NCBI GenBank assembly: GCA_964035545.1
Contig: OZ037766.1
Location: forward strand, 19,309,581-19,373,580
Reading direction: 5' to 3'
DNA length: 64,000 bases
From: Bugula neritina
Taxonomy: Eukaryota > Bryozoa > Gymnolaemata > Cheilostomatida > Bugulidae
The notes below the pieces were generated by a model. That model was not told the origin of the DNA, ran no database searches, and worked only from the letters and a program-made list of their open reading frames with translations. This document shows positions 29,621-42,110 of this stretch, one piece after another. How positions within the stretch are numbered: the stretch's first letter is position 1; every line of letters starts with the position of its first letter. The translations under genes and the position numbers were made by a program.

Positions 29621-30590
29621 ACTTTTCGGAAATTAACTATCCTGTTTCACATAATAATTTTCATCTAGTTAATGCTTCTATATCATGCTAGAAAAAATTC
29701 ATTTTGAGTTGCTTTCTGTATCCAATGAAAGCAAACAGTGTCAGACACTCGTATATTATATTCTAATGTGGCCATAAAATACTGTCTACCATTATGAACT
29801 ATTTGAAATATATTGTTTGTATTTATTAGCTGGGGTCTGTAATATGTGATTTTTATAATCTGATACTGTTGTTCAAACACTGCCCCACAAACAATAAGCT
29901 CTGTTTGTCACTAGAGTTGTGTTAATCCTTTGCATGTAGCTGCATTTGACTTATGCTGTGGCCAGGCTGTCCAAGCTTTGAGATCTAATTATTTGCTTAT
30001 CTACCATTTTAAGTAATGCAGCCTCTTTTTTAATCTAAATTCTAGTAAAAGAAAATATTGTTCATAAAACTATTATTTTGTCCAATTTAAAAAAAATTGT
30101 GGTGGGCTAATTTATGCCATCCCAGCAAAGTATTGATGAATATAAGATTTTATGTTGTCCACCTTTTTTATTCACCAGTTTAGTAAATATTTAATCTGTG
30201 GCATATGTGTATGATGCACTTGTATTGAACACTCTACATGACTTGCACTGTAAAATCACTACCAGTAAACACAGTTTATATTTCTAAGCCTCTTTTATAT
30301 GCAAGAAATTATAGTAGTGTGTGGCAAACGGCCTTGTAGTTACACAACTAGTTTTCTCTGCACAAAAGGTAAAAGCAATGGTACACAATATTGTAAGATT
30401 TCACATTATCATTCTGCCAATCATGGTGTTCAGAAATCCAAGATGCTAAATGTGCAAAAAGGTAAACTTGCTATAGATGAAACTAACTTACTGTAGATGC
30501 TTCACAAACAAACTTGAAAAAATTATATTAAATAAACAGAGAACAGCTGGAGTTTGAAGTTTTGTTATGCCCTGCTGCAGTAATTAAAAT

Positions 30591-30669
30591 GTGAAATAAC
30601 TTTTCTCCCATTTCCAACATTTGCTTACACTCTAAGCAAATGTTGGAAATTGGAGAAAAGTTATTTCAC
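30591..30669. repeat. 79-nt near-perfect hairpin
   Basis: Arms 30591-30627 and 30633-30669 pair over 36 of 37 positions around a 5-nt loop (cactc). It could be a miRNA-type precursor or a minimal fold-back element. No flanking duplication was evident. Confidence 0.75.
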
Positions 30670-31650
30670 GTTCAGCCTTACAGTATTAAGGTGTATGTTT
30701 GGCCTAGTGTGATAGAACCTTGATATTGAGAGGTTTGCCTACTGTCATTAAATAATAAAATTAGCAATAGGCTGTTCTCCATGTCTGTTGATAACACAAG
30801 TGAATTAAAGTTTAATGGTTCAAAAAAATTAATTGGGAGAAAATTGGTGACATCAAAGAAATTTAATGTATGATCCACTACTAGACTTAACCTAAACATT
30901 AAATTAATTGGTTTTGTTGTTGCAGCAATAAATAGTGAATTTGTCAATATGGACAGTATATCAAGAAGAAATTTGTTATCATACATAATTTGTTTATCTA
31001 AAAAATTGTATTGAGTAAAAACATTTCATAAAATGGCTGATTATTATCAGGTAAATTTTATAGGTTCATTTGGAGATTATGTAATTTCCCCCAACATTTG
31101 TAATTATGTTTGCTTATGCAATTCAATAATAATTTGCCAAGCTTTATTTTCAACTTTAATTTACAATAGTGTTAAAAAATTTATTCAAATTTATAAACAT
31201 CTACAAATTAAATTGTCTAATAGGCTGCCATTAGGTAAAGGAAAATTTAGATGTTTTGTGCAACTGAAATACAATTATAATGCTAATACTAAATATTTGA
31301 TACTTCTATTGATGGATTGATGGGTTACTGTAATTACATTTCAAATCAATGCAGAAAAATATACACTACATTTTTAAAATGGATGACAATTTAAAATAGA
31401 TTACAGTCTAAAAATAGAATGCATTCCAAAGTTTTGTTGTGATCACCACTTGCAGATAAAACCCCTTGAGTAACACTGATAAAAAACATAGAAGATTGCA
31501 AATTTGAAATCTAATCAAAAAGAAATATATATACAAAAATTAAAAACAATATTACTAACACAGGTATGTAATAGATTGATGGGGAAACAAACATGTGAAT
31601 TTCAGATCAAATACATAGTAAATCTATCACTGGTGTTAAGCCATTGTGGT

Positions 31651-32140
31651 GGTGTCATTCCAGATAGAAGACCCCCAGTTAGATGACCAAATTTCAGTTA
31701 GATAACCCCAAGTTAGAAAGCCCCAAATATTGTTATCAAATATATTTGACTACTTCAAACTTTGGAATTGAATCAAGATAATGTAGAATAGTCTGAAAAT
31801 TATACTATATCATTTCAAAAAGTTAGGCATCTTATGGATATGGCTTCAGTAAACTGTTAGAGCAATGGCTTAAATTAGTCATATTATTTTGCGTATGGCT
31901 TCATTTATACACCTATACATGATTTCAGATAGACACCTGTGCACACAGATTCACACGAAACTAAAATAAATGCAACTTAGTATTAAAATGTCATTAAAGT
32001 TTACTTTTTTAGTTTTTAATATTTTGTTAAATAAAGTCGTCTAAATGGAAGTCGTCTAAATGGAAGTCGTCCAATTTGGGTTGTCTAAGCGGAAAATATT
32101 GACAGTGTCTATCTGGGGGTTGTCTATCTGGACTGAAACC
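31651..32140. mobile_element. MITE-like element with 32-bp inverted ends
   Basis: 31651-31682 and the reverse complement of 32109-32140 match in 27 of 32 positions (TCCAGATAGA, ACCCCCAG). Subterminal repeats of the type GTCGTCTAAATGGAA (32035-32075) and AGTTAGATGACC lie inward. There is no coding frame. The superfamily and target duplication are unresolved. Confidence 0.65.
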
Positions 32141-32398
32141 ATTGGAATTTGGGCATGTGTGAATAGAAGAGATTTTAGGTGGCTGCAAGGTCAGTATATG
32201 ATATTAGTTCGAATGAATGGATTAAATCAATTAAAGAGCAGGTGTAATTTTTTTCTACTAAAGATGCAACTTTGAAGCTGTCTTCTGCACTCATCCAAAT
32301 ATATTTACCCAAAAATGATTTGGCAAACATCGTTCAACATGAAAAAAAACTGGGAGTTTGAGAAAGGAGAATTGTTGACAATATCTATAATTGGACCA

Positions 32399-35300
32399 TT
32401 ACAACTCATCTTTCATTTGCTTCTCCATACAACCTGCGAGAACACTATTCTCGTTATCTTGACAAATTAACTGAAACAGCTTTTCTGGGCCATCTTCAAC
32501 TACAGCCTTATACATGTCGTACTCATCCAGTTCCCCTGCAATTTCTCCGCACATCATAGCTAACCTGCAACACAGAATAAATTTACAATATAAGACCTTA
32601 ATTTACAATATTTGAAATTGATTTAATTCAAACATGCAGCAAAAACCTATGTACAATATCAGGCTTCTTCAAATCACCACATAAGACAACTACCACAGTC
32701 CACAGTAGTCTTGAACCTGAACTACTTTATATAGAGGCTTTAATTTGTAAACAACAGTTTAACTGCCAATTCAATATTTCAAACCAACATTAATTTAATC
32801 TACTCTAAAAATAAAAGAGACTTATCTGAAGACTTAGCAATATGACTGATGGTAGACTATCCTCTGCTCTCTGGAAACAAATTTTTAAATTGCAATAAAA
32901 TATTTCTTTGAGATGACCATAATCAGATTAACTAACCTAAATTGCTAAGCATGAAACTTCCAAATAACCGAACAACTAAATTACAAGACACTACTTTTAC
33001 CGTCTGCATTCAGCTACCACAAAAGTCACTAAGCCACTCTAACTGTGGGTCAAACTTTATGTTGTTCTAATAGAGTATCAGCTGAATGAATAACTTTCTG
33101 GTTTGAATAGGCAATTGTCATTTAAGCAAATCCAATTAATTTATGTTTTTCTTTTTCCAAAACATTTCTTTTGATTGAATTTTGAACTTTTAGCCAGTTG
33201 GCTATAAAAATACATTTTTAAACTTAAAATACGAAATATTAAAGGTGGCTTTGCAAAAATAAGCCAATAAAAAATCAATAGGTTGTACTCATGTTAAGAT
33301 TAAACTTCTATTGTTTTTCAGTTTTCAAGAAAATTCCATCCTTATTAAATTTGACAATTTACAATCTATCAAATTGTAAATGATTAAACATGTTTATTAT
33401 CATTGTGAACAGCAAAAACTGATAGCTGATAACCAGTTAATCAACTTTGACACTGACAATATAAAGTAATACTGAAATCAACTAACCTGTTGGGCCATTT
33501 CCCTCCTCCCTGCATCATCCCAGGTTCTTCCTCTGCTTCAGTACCAGGACCAGAAAGTCGGTTGATACCACCCATCTGTTTTAGTCCATAGCTGAGAATA
33601 CAAACCAACTCAATTATGTAATCTTTTTAAAGAAGATTAATTTTGATTACCATGTTACATTAGAAGCTAAAATAATTTTATACAAGTTGCTTTATCAATT
33701 TTTTTAATTGGTGTCATTTTATTTAATATATTTGTTATTGGCTACAAATGAATGCAATATCGGGGAAGAAGTATCTTTAAATAAAAAAAAATCATTTAAA
33801 AAATACACTAAACAGAAGTAATGGTAATACTAAAAAGATTGGGTCTATAACTCTTTGTTACACTACCTTAAAATGCAAAAATACAGCTCTCAACTCATAG
33901 TAAATAAAATCTCCCAACAAAAATTAAAGCTATGAAAAACATATTATATGCAATTTGTAAAAAGCATACTTGATAGAATTTCAACTATACAACCAATAAA
34001 CCATACTTTTCAAAGGTCTTCTTGTCACAAATGTTTTCAATCAGCTCAATCACTTCAGACTCGGGTGCCATCTTTTTCTTTTTTCTGTATTTCTTCTCAT
34101 GAAATACCGCCATACCAGTTGATATCTGCATGATTATTTTAACTATAACATGTATGTTTTCGTAGCTCTTGATAGAGCATGGTAACTATGGTAACATCTT
34201 GTAAAGGTCTGCATTTTAATCTATTCTTTTTAACTTTTGTTAAAGAGTTTTCCTTCATAAGTAACAAAGCCAACTAACTAAATTTGTCAAAATGGCAACA
34301 AATACAACACAGTTAGAATCTGTGTACCTGTATGGCATACTAAACCATTATAATAATATAATCACAAAACTGCCTGGATGCACCCTTGTTTTGAACATTG
34401 GCACCTCCTGGATTATGTAATTACAAGGCAGAAAGGCCAGAATAGTGTACAAGATACCGGAGCAATGAGAGGTGATGATTGCTAAACCGATCATCTCGGT
34501 CAGGTCCAAGTTAGCATTTGCATTGAGGAAAGCAAAGAACAAGACAAGAAGCAACTCTGCTTACAACTTGAATGTGGGAAATCTGTGAAATGAGGATGGA
34601 TTACAAGAGTTTCAGAAACAGATGGATAAAGCAATGGACTACAAAGAAAATAAAGATGTGACTTTAGAGAAGAGATGGAACAGGTTTAGGATATCAGCCC
34701 TCAACGCAGCTGACAAAACCTAAATATAGACCAGAAAAAACTTCAAGATCGATTTTAATGAAGATGATGGAAGCTGCATGTGTTGCTAGACGAATGAAGT
34801 AAGTCTGAATAAAAAGCATGGCAGAGGAGAACAAAAAGTAGCACTGTTAGACTAGCACACGCCCAAAGTAAATTGCAGCAGTCTCAATGGTGGGAGGAAA
34901 GAGCAAAAGGACTTTAACGGGCAGCTGATAAAAACAACATTAAAGCATTTTGCAATAATCTTAGAATGGTGTATTGGCCACAGAAGGGAGCACCCACCGC
35001 CCGATTACTTGATCAAAATAGTGAAACAGTACTAACAGCGAAGGACAACATCAGCATTTTGAGCACCTGCAAATGTACTCAGGGAAAAAAACTAAGAAGC
35101 TTTTAATAGTCTTATAGATATGCCACATAATCTAAGTTTAGATGACGGAAAACTTTGATGAGCTGCTGGATGCTATAGATGCAACCAAGAAGCATAAGGC
35201 TCCTAGAGGGTGTGGCATCTCAGCTGAGGTGTACAAGTCTGGTGGAATTAAGTTTAAAGAAAGACTGCATGATCTGATTGCTTACATCTGGAGTAATGAA

Positions 35301-37229
35301 AAGATGCCACAGAACTGAAAAGATTGGAACACAGTTCCTATTTCCAAGATGGGCAGTAGAAAGGTTGGTGTAAATTATAAAGAAATCTCAATTTTGTTAA
35401 AGCTAGGAAAATCGTGGCTCGTATTATCCTCAACAAAATCAATGTAAAGATAACTCCAGGTACACATCCTGAGACACAGTGTGGCCTCGCAACAGCAGGA
35501 GTACTATTGACATGGTGTTTAGCTTGTGCCATATCCAAAATAAATGTGCTGAACAGGACATGGAGCTATATGCTGCATTCATAGATTTTACAAAAGCCTT
35601 TGATACAGGTCTCTTGAGTGTCCAGAAGAAGTTTGGTTTCACTGAAAAAGTCACCAACCTAATCAAAGCCCTTCATGTACAGATGCAAGCCGAGGTGGTG
35701 TAAGGTAGAGACTAGAGACACATCAAGTGAGTTTGCAGTAACCAGTAGTGTCGAGCATGGATGTGTTCTTGCGCCAACACTGTTTTCCTTATACCTGACT
35801 GCTATGTTAGAAGTTGAATTTAACGATGTGCAAACTAAACATAGGGCAAATCAGACTTGGTCCAGTTCAAGTCCAAAAACTACCAAAAACTTAGTTAGAT
35901 GTTTTTGCAGATGACAGTACTTTGGTGGCACATGGCGCTAGCCGCTAAGAGGTACCAAGAGGAAAAAGTTGCAAAAGCGACAGCTCAGTTCAGCATGACA
36001 ACATTAGAGACAGAATGCATGTACCAACCAATCAAACTCACCTACCTGAACCTGAAGTTATTATGATAGACCATGAATCTCTTGTACTTGCTTCAGACTT
36101 TACTTACCAAGGAAGCACTGTTCCTTGCATTGTAAATATAAATAAGGAGATGCAAAACCGACTAGGCAAAGCAAGCGCAGCTTACAGCAAGCTCCAGCAG
36201 AGACTGTGGGACAACAGACACATCTCCATTAGGGTTAAATGTAAAGCCTATAAAGTGGTGGTGCTCTCAAGCATCCTTTATGGAGCTGAAACATGGACAA
36301 CATACAGGACACAGGTAAAGAAGTTAAGCACCTCCATAATGAGACAAAAAGCATAATGACTGCTAAGTGGTATGACAAAATAGCAAATGATGAATGGAAT
36401 GGAATGGGGAGCAATCAACTTGAGTTCCTAGCAACTGGTGGCTAAAAACAGAGTAAAGAACTGCAACCAAATCAAAACCTAATCCACAAAACAGTCATTG
36501 TCACATCAACTGACCAGTGACTGCAAGAGAGACAGCGTATTTGTAACATTATAGAAAATGTAGTCATTCTAAATATTAGACTCAGTTTTCATTCAAGTAC
36601 GACTGAACATGTGCGTAATGCTGAATGAATACTAACAGAAACATAACAAACGAATTTCAACAGGTGACAAAGGAACGAACAACGTCTACACAATAATGAA
36701 TTAATAAATGTACACCTACTACAGCTACTAGTACTACTAGTACTAGTACTAGCATTATCAATATCAGTATTTTTATAATTATATCAAGTAAGGTTTTACA
36801 TTGACCAATCAGAATTTTAGTGATTATGTTTCAAACCTGAAAAGCAATAGCTGTGCACCCATCACATTTAAAGCTGCTAGGTAGTCTAACAGAGTAGGCT
36901 TCTTCGTCACTCAAAGTTGGGGTTGACCATTTCATTACGTTTTCTCTAACCATACCTTCAGGAACTGGGGGAAGATCATGATCATTATCAATACCATTTT
37001 TCTTATCGTAATTAGTTTCTTCTTCGTCGTCATCATCGTCATCATCATCATCGTGGTGATCGCCATTAGTTTGAGTAAGAGTTTCTGTAGGAGGGGCGTC
37101 CAAAGGTTTCGTTTCATCTAAGTCGGAAACTTTAATTTGTTCGCCATGTTCATTTTGTCCACTGACACCATGAAATCCCACGCCTAATACCGTGAGCAAG
37201 AAAATTGATGTGATAATTAGTTTCCGCAT
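32399..37229 (-). CDS. MZB1: MZB1/pERp1-like ER-resident protein with KDEL, 4 exons
   Basis: Coding exons are 37229-36837, 34125-34007, 33591-33487 and 32564-32399, total 783 nt, 260 aa; frames and GT-AG borders all fit. A signal peptide (MRKLIITSIFLLTVLGVGF) leads to a long acidic linker with a run of nine Asp. The MZB1/canopy-type core follows: SDEEAYSVRLPSSFKCDGCTAIAFQ, with its CxxC-like pair, then FENYGLKQMGGINRLSGPG, GGKWPNRLAMMCGEIAGELD and a Cys-containing tail. It ends MKDEL, an ER retrieval signal. In vertebrates MZB1 is an ER cofactor of GRP94 that aids oxidative folding of secreted proteins; the same compartment is implied here, the clients are unknown. The acidic linker is longer than in vertebrate MZB1. 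Intron 1 (2.7 kb) contains a truncated LINE. Confidence 0.85.
34345..36535 (+). mobile_element. 5'-truncated non-LTR retrotransposon (LINE), broken
   Basis: The copy matches that at 42111-45361 in order and sequence. It starts within the endonuclease end (CCTGGATGCACCC near 34375) and contains RT pieces EQDMELYAAFIDFTKAFDT (35553-35609), EHGCVLAPTLFSLYLTAMLE (35755-35815) and a later YGAETWT block near 36280. It ends near GACTGCAAGAGAGACAGC at about 36535. Frames are interrupted by stops and frameshifts. It lies antisense in MZB1 intron 1. Confidence 0.8.
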
Positions 37230-37358
37230 GTTTGCTTTCTTTTCGTGATGAAATTTTAAGAATCACTTCTCTACCTAGAAGCTTCTATACCTGGTTCTAC
37301 CATTCACTAATATCGTAAGCATGAACTGTCAAGTCAGGTAGCTACTGCTCGTTTTGGT

Positions 37359-37377
37359 CCAATCAAAAGTAACCACG
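37359..37377. promoter_or_regulatory. ER stress response element (CCAAT-N9-CCACG)
   Basis: CCAAT (37359-37363), exactly nine bases (37364-37372), then CCACG (37373-37377). It lies 130-148 bp upstream of the ATG of the ER-resident MZB1-like gene. In vertebrates this composite is bound by NF-Y and ATF6/XBP1. A weaker second site (CCAAT at 37388-37392 with CACG at 37402-37405) follows. Confidence 0.65.
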
Positions 37378-40300
37378 TTGTATTTACCCAATAAAACATA
37401 TCACGCCGGTTTTTAAAAACCCAATAGAAATCAATATCAACATTATAAGCAATCCCATGCCAAAAGGAAACAACGTGCTAAGGTTTTGGGTTAGTTCTAT
37501 ATGCAGTATTCTGGCTCGACATCTAGTTTGCTGAATATTTTCTGTTTGGCGCACGTGTTATTGTTGATGTCTGAGATAGTCATTGTGCACACGTGCGCTC
37601 CAACTCAAAGTACATAATATAATACAAAATATTATAATAATATAATGATCAACATAATTATTATGTTCTTTATCCTTAGCTTCCACTCACACATTGAATC
37701 ACACCAACATTTAAAATTTAAGTTCAAGAATTTGTGTAAATATTTATCTACTTTTAGTAGCAAAGTTAAGTTATTGGTAAATCAAAACACAGCTGCTGTT
37801 AAACTTTATTACTCATAATATTAGTGTACAGCATTAATATTGCTATTAATATATACATTATGAATAGTTTTCAATAATATGTCAATATGTTTTTATTACT
37901 AGAGTGCTGCCATTTCCTTTCTTATATTAAAAGTGACCATTTCTGTTTATATTTATTTTTACTGTTATGGCAAGACTTACAATAAAGTTCTGTCAAATTT
38001 AATTACTGTTCTTTCAATCTACTTGGTATTTAAATATATCTCTGAATAAAATTTGTAATTTTATCCTAGTGTTAGCTGCTTGTCTTTTATGGTACTAAAG
38101 TTACAAAATGGTGGATGAGTAGTAGCTTTTATTACAAATAACATAAATGCTGAAAAATATAAAAAATACATCTGCTTATGATAAAAGTACACTGATAAAT
38201 TGCATGACTGTGAACGAATAAATATGAGAGAGCTTCTGTTATGTGCAGATCTGTGACTACCTGCTGTACTTTTTCTTCAACACTGTTATCAATAAGAAGG
38301 TAGCCTGCATTGTCCTAAAAATGAATAATCCTAATTATTAAAATATTTATATACATATATATTTAAAATATTTTACTGCGAATAACAGGTATGTATAACC
38401 ATTTAAATTATTTTTAGGAACTTCAATGCATTGAGTCTAGGAGGATATTACTGCTGTGCACTAGTGTATACAAATTTTAGGCAGCCTCAGTTAAATATTT
38501 GCAAGCAGTACTAGGTCTCATAGTGATTTACCTTGCCAACAGGATGTCCAACATGTTCTTGCAAACACAGCATAACAAGCTTGTACTGTAATCACTAATT
38601 GCCACTGAAGTTGGTCCTGGCCATCACCAACTGATGCCCTTTTTTATCTTTGTAGCAATCATTTTTCGGAACTTTTTAACTTTATAGCTATTCCCTGTGT
38701 TGTAATACAAAATAAAATGTTAGAAATATTAGTCACCAAGGCATCAAGAAAAGCAGCATTAACATGGCGAATATTTGTACTTTAGAGTATTTAACATCTG
38801 TAGAGTAGTGTAAAGTTTTTACAGTTCTATCTAATTTTGAGAGTCTTTTTGGAAATTCTACTATTAGTGCTAAAAACTTTTAAGCAGTAATTTGTTTGTT
38901 CCCAAATATGCAATGTTGTAACTAGTTGAACAGAACAGAAACTATCCTGCTATTTGCCATTATAAAGAACTATGGCGTGCAATGATACTAATTTTCAATA
39001 GCTTTCGAGTTTCCATTTTTTTTGGTAACACATTTTTCTTTGCTGACACATAAAATTTGCTGTGCCACCTTTAATAAATGGAATGCAGTCCAGATAAAAC
39101 AGCTTCTTCCCTTTCAAGTTAAATGTTTCTATACAAAATCACAGAACATCAAATGCAGTGTAAGGTAAACGGAATAGCAATACTAGGACCTGTAGTTGAA
39201 GAATCGATTAATAAGAAATTATAGCCTCCTTAGCATAAATTTACAATTAAGAAGAATGGGCACAATAAAATTAAAATATAACTGTAGGCTAATCACTAAT
39301 CCACAATTGTATACATATTAAATAGATGAGTCATGAGACAGCTTAAAATTGATGTACATATGTATAGTTTACTTTAAATTCAAAAATAAATTAGTTTTAC
39401 ATACCACCAGTACCACTACCAATACCAGGTTCACTTCCAATTTGAGTTAGACTTGGAGCAGGTAATCATAATCATAATGATAATCATGATCATAATCATA
39501 ATGGTTGACCTTGAGCTAATAGTAATAGCTGCATGCGCCTAAAATGACCATCAGTGCAACCATACCTGGTTCTACTTTAGATTTTAAAATTGTCTATTGC
39601 TTTAAGAGCATATCCAATTGAGTCATAGCGAGATGTTGTAGAGGTTGTAATGACTTTGTCGTTATGATTATTGGAGTTGGAGAGCACTTGTACGCCATGA
39701 CAGTCAAGGGCGTTAAAATAAGCTGGTGCGTTTTAAATTAAACAGCCAATCAGAGACGCTACCTAATCAACCAATCAAAAAATATCCAACAACTGAATGC
39801 CGAGCCAGATTACTGCATATAGAATTTTCCAAGGTTTTGTGACCCAGCTAAAGCATGTCTAATGAAATAATGAGGTTAGTTGAGACTTGTTAAAAATTGC
39901 TAGGTAACGATTAGGTAAAGTTTTATTTTGAATGTTAATAGTTAAAAGAATCCTAAATTTTTAACTTTTGTAGTTAGCGAAACTTCTGTTGAAGCGTGTG
40001 GCGAAAAATATAGTATGATCATAGCCATAGCCCATACTCATACTGATACTCATAGTCATACCGATACTCATACTGATAGTGATACTGTCTTAGTCTTGGT
40101 AAGCAACTTTAACTTAAACTAGTAGTAGTAACTCTAAGTGTAAGCAAAAAGTCTAATAGAAAAGGAGAATAAAAGTAACGATTTGCAGTATAGTTTGTTT
40201 CATGGTCCGGTTTATCTGAAGTTTTAATTTTGATCTGAATATTTAGTCCTGTAACAGTACTAACTACTAATCTTTAATGATTCTTTTAATGTGAAAAGTA

Positions 40301-40440
40301 TAATCAGACATGGTTTATTTGGAATTTATTCACTCAGCTTAGAACATCGCTACAAATGATGATTAAGGTAAAAGTTTAATTGATAAAGAAGTTCTATTTA
40401 TAAATAAATTTAATGTCACAACTTAGATTCGTAGGCAAAG
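37378..40440. other. mostly non-coding, simple-repeat rich
   Basis: Only the two small exon-like blocks at 38261-38585 look coding. Simple-sequence tracts occur near 39405-39510 (ACCACTACCA, AATCATAATG) and 40015-40090 (ACTCATACTGAT). Confidence 0.4.
38261..38585 (-). CDS. two possible coding exons of an unknown gene
   Basis: Exons 38585-38532 and 38314-38261 are each exactly 54 nt and phase 0. Acceptors are TTACAG and TTTTTAG; donors are AAG/GTAAAT and CAG/GTAGTC. Joined they read YKLVMLCLQEHVGHPVGK then DNAGYLLIDNSVEEKVQQ, which looks like a real protein segment. I do not recognise the family and found no further exons. The second exon also stays open past its donor for about 40 codons, so it may be terminal. 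Confidence 0.35.
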
Positions 40441-40599
40441 TATCAAGACTAAGTGTTGCAATAGTTTACTATAACTATAAGTATTGACACAAACTTAATG
40501 TTTAAGTATTTTAAAGTATTGGTAATAGCATGTGTATAATTTATGTTAAGTATACTTATAGTGATGATATACTTATAGTGATAAGGGAACAGGTTTGGA

Positions 40600-40769
40600 G
40601 ATTTTTCCTGAATGCGTCCTTCCATATAGGCTTTGGCCGCCCGACATCTTTTTCCTTTGACTCTCATCTCATGCACTCTTTTGATGTCATCTTCTTTCTC
40701 TTTTCTAAATATATGTCCAAACCACTGCAATCTCCATTTCACCAGGTCTAACACATTCATGACATTCAC
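40600..40769 (-). pseudogene. LINE reverse transcriptase C-terminal scrap
   Basis: The minus frame reads VKWRLQWFGHIFRKEKEDD then RVKGKRCRAAKAYMEG, the WFGH block and basic tail found after the RT domain in many non-LTR elements. It is unrelated in detail to the two larger LINE copies here. Confidence 0.6.
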
Positions 40770-41329
40770 AATTTAATACTAAAAATAGTTTCTAGGATTT
40801 TTGTACACCTATGAATTTTTAGAATCAATTCTGATTAAAAAATTGACCTGGTTTTCTTTAAGCCACCACTTTTTTAGTCTGGGTGCCAACATGCAAAAAT
40901 GAACGGGTGGAACACATTGATACTAAACTTTTATGCTATATGTCACCGCGAAGCAAACATATTCTACGGATTTCAAATCTTCAAATAGCTTTTTTGTATT
41001 GGGGGGTTCTCACTTAGAAAGGGTGAATATACAGGGGTTGGCCAATTTTCAAGGGGACTTTATAAAAATTTAAATATGCAATTACTTGAGTAATTTAAGT
41101 TTGACATTCAAAATATTTTCTAGAAATTTTTTGTACTTATGGAACTATCTCTCAAAAAACTGTGACTAAAACTTGATAGGTGGGCGCGGAGCCAATGGAA
41201 TAATGTGTTGCTTTTTCGGATGTACCTAATATTCTCTAAGCAGCCACTTTTTGTTGTAGCATCTAGAATAGTAATTTTTTGCATGTAAACACTATAGTGT
41301 CCTTATAAAGCCCACAAATATCTAGTTTA

Positions 41330-42110
41330 TTCTGACCAACAAAACTTTTGAAGTTGATCCTACATGCTATTGGTTATGGTCTTGAACTGCTTCTGCTTGA
41401 GTAGTTCCTTTTTCATAGATTAGTATGTTGTCTGCCACTAAAAATCTTCCATTGAGACCGCTAAGTGCATTTGAGAGCCTTCTCTAGAACTCCTCAAGAC
41501 TTGAAGACAATCTAAAAGGCATTCTCAATCACCTATATTTGCCGAACAGCATCCAGAATGTAGACAAGTTGTTAAACTTTTTGCTGAGTTTTATCTGCAG
41601 ATGCTGTCCTTTGATCACACAATGAAAATACCCTAGCACCATCTAGCTGACTGAGCACATTGTTCAGTGTAGGCATTGGGAAGTGATTTTCTTAGGTCCA
41701 AGCGTACTCCCAGTGAGCTATTGGGTTTTCTCACAGCCACATCATTGATTTTTCAAGTTGTTAAATAGTTTACTGGACTGCAACTTTTGTTTGAGATCAG
41801 CCACCATCGAGAGAGGTGTCATTCTATTATGACTTTGTCTTGGAATAACCTTATCATCTAGTTTAATGTGATGCTCCCCAGGCAGACATCCGATACATTC
41901 GAAAACTTTTGGATAGCTTCCAAGAGTGTCATCTAGGCTAGCATTTCTCATTAAGTTAACCCACTTTTCTTTAATGTTAATCAAACTGAGTTGAAGACTA
42001 GCATCACTAGATAGAAACCTGTGGTTTTGTGTCTTGTGCACCAGAAAGTACAGTTTTTTTCTAGCTACCTTCTGCTGAGAGAAGGAACATGATAACGCGA
42101 AAGTCAAGTT
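41330..42110 (-). pseudogene. Ty3/gypsy pol fragment (reverse transcriptase part)
   Basis: The minus frame from 42110 contains KKLYFLVHKTQNHRFL and SLQLSLINIKEKW, followed by VFECIGCLPGEHHIKLDD and IPRQSHNRMTPLSMVADLKQ. This is the linker and RT N-terminus of gypsy elements. Further downstream, in broken frames, AVRKPNSLLGVRLD and LSQLDGARVFSL match RT motifs. The continuation of the 5' side lies at 45362-45560, beyond the inserted LINE. Heavily decayed. Confidence 0.7.

Larger units (their letters stand above)
29621..32398. other. 3' region of PP2A and intergenic
   Basis: No gene is seen. It holds the PP2A 3' UTR, the hairpin at 30591-30669 and the MITE at 31651-32140. Short open frames here have AT-driven composition and no domain. 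Confidence 0.5.

Noticed and set aside
31033-31320. 95-codon + strand frame
   Set aside because: AT-driven residue composition (Asn, Ile, Lys, Tyr), no domain, no conservation clue.
37388-37406. Second full ERSE
   Set aside because: CCAAT is followed by N9 and CACGC, one base off the consensus, so kept only as a weak site.
39855-39874. Start exon of a + strand gene (MSNEIM then GTTAGT donor)
   Set aside because: The nearest acceptor at 39973 gives an immediate in-frame stop, and no further exons follow.
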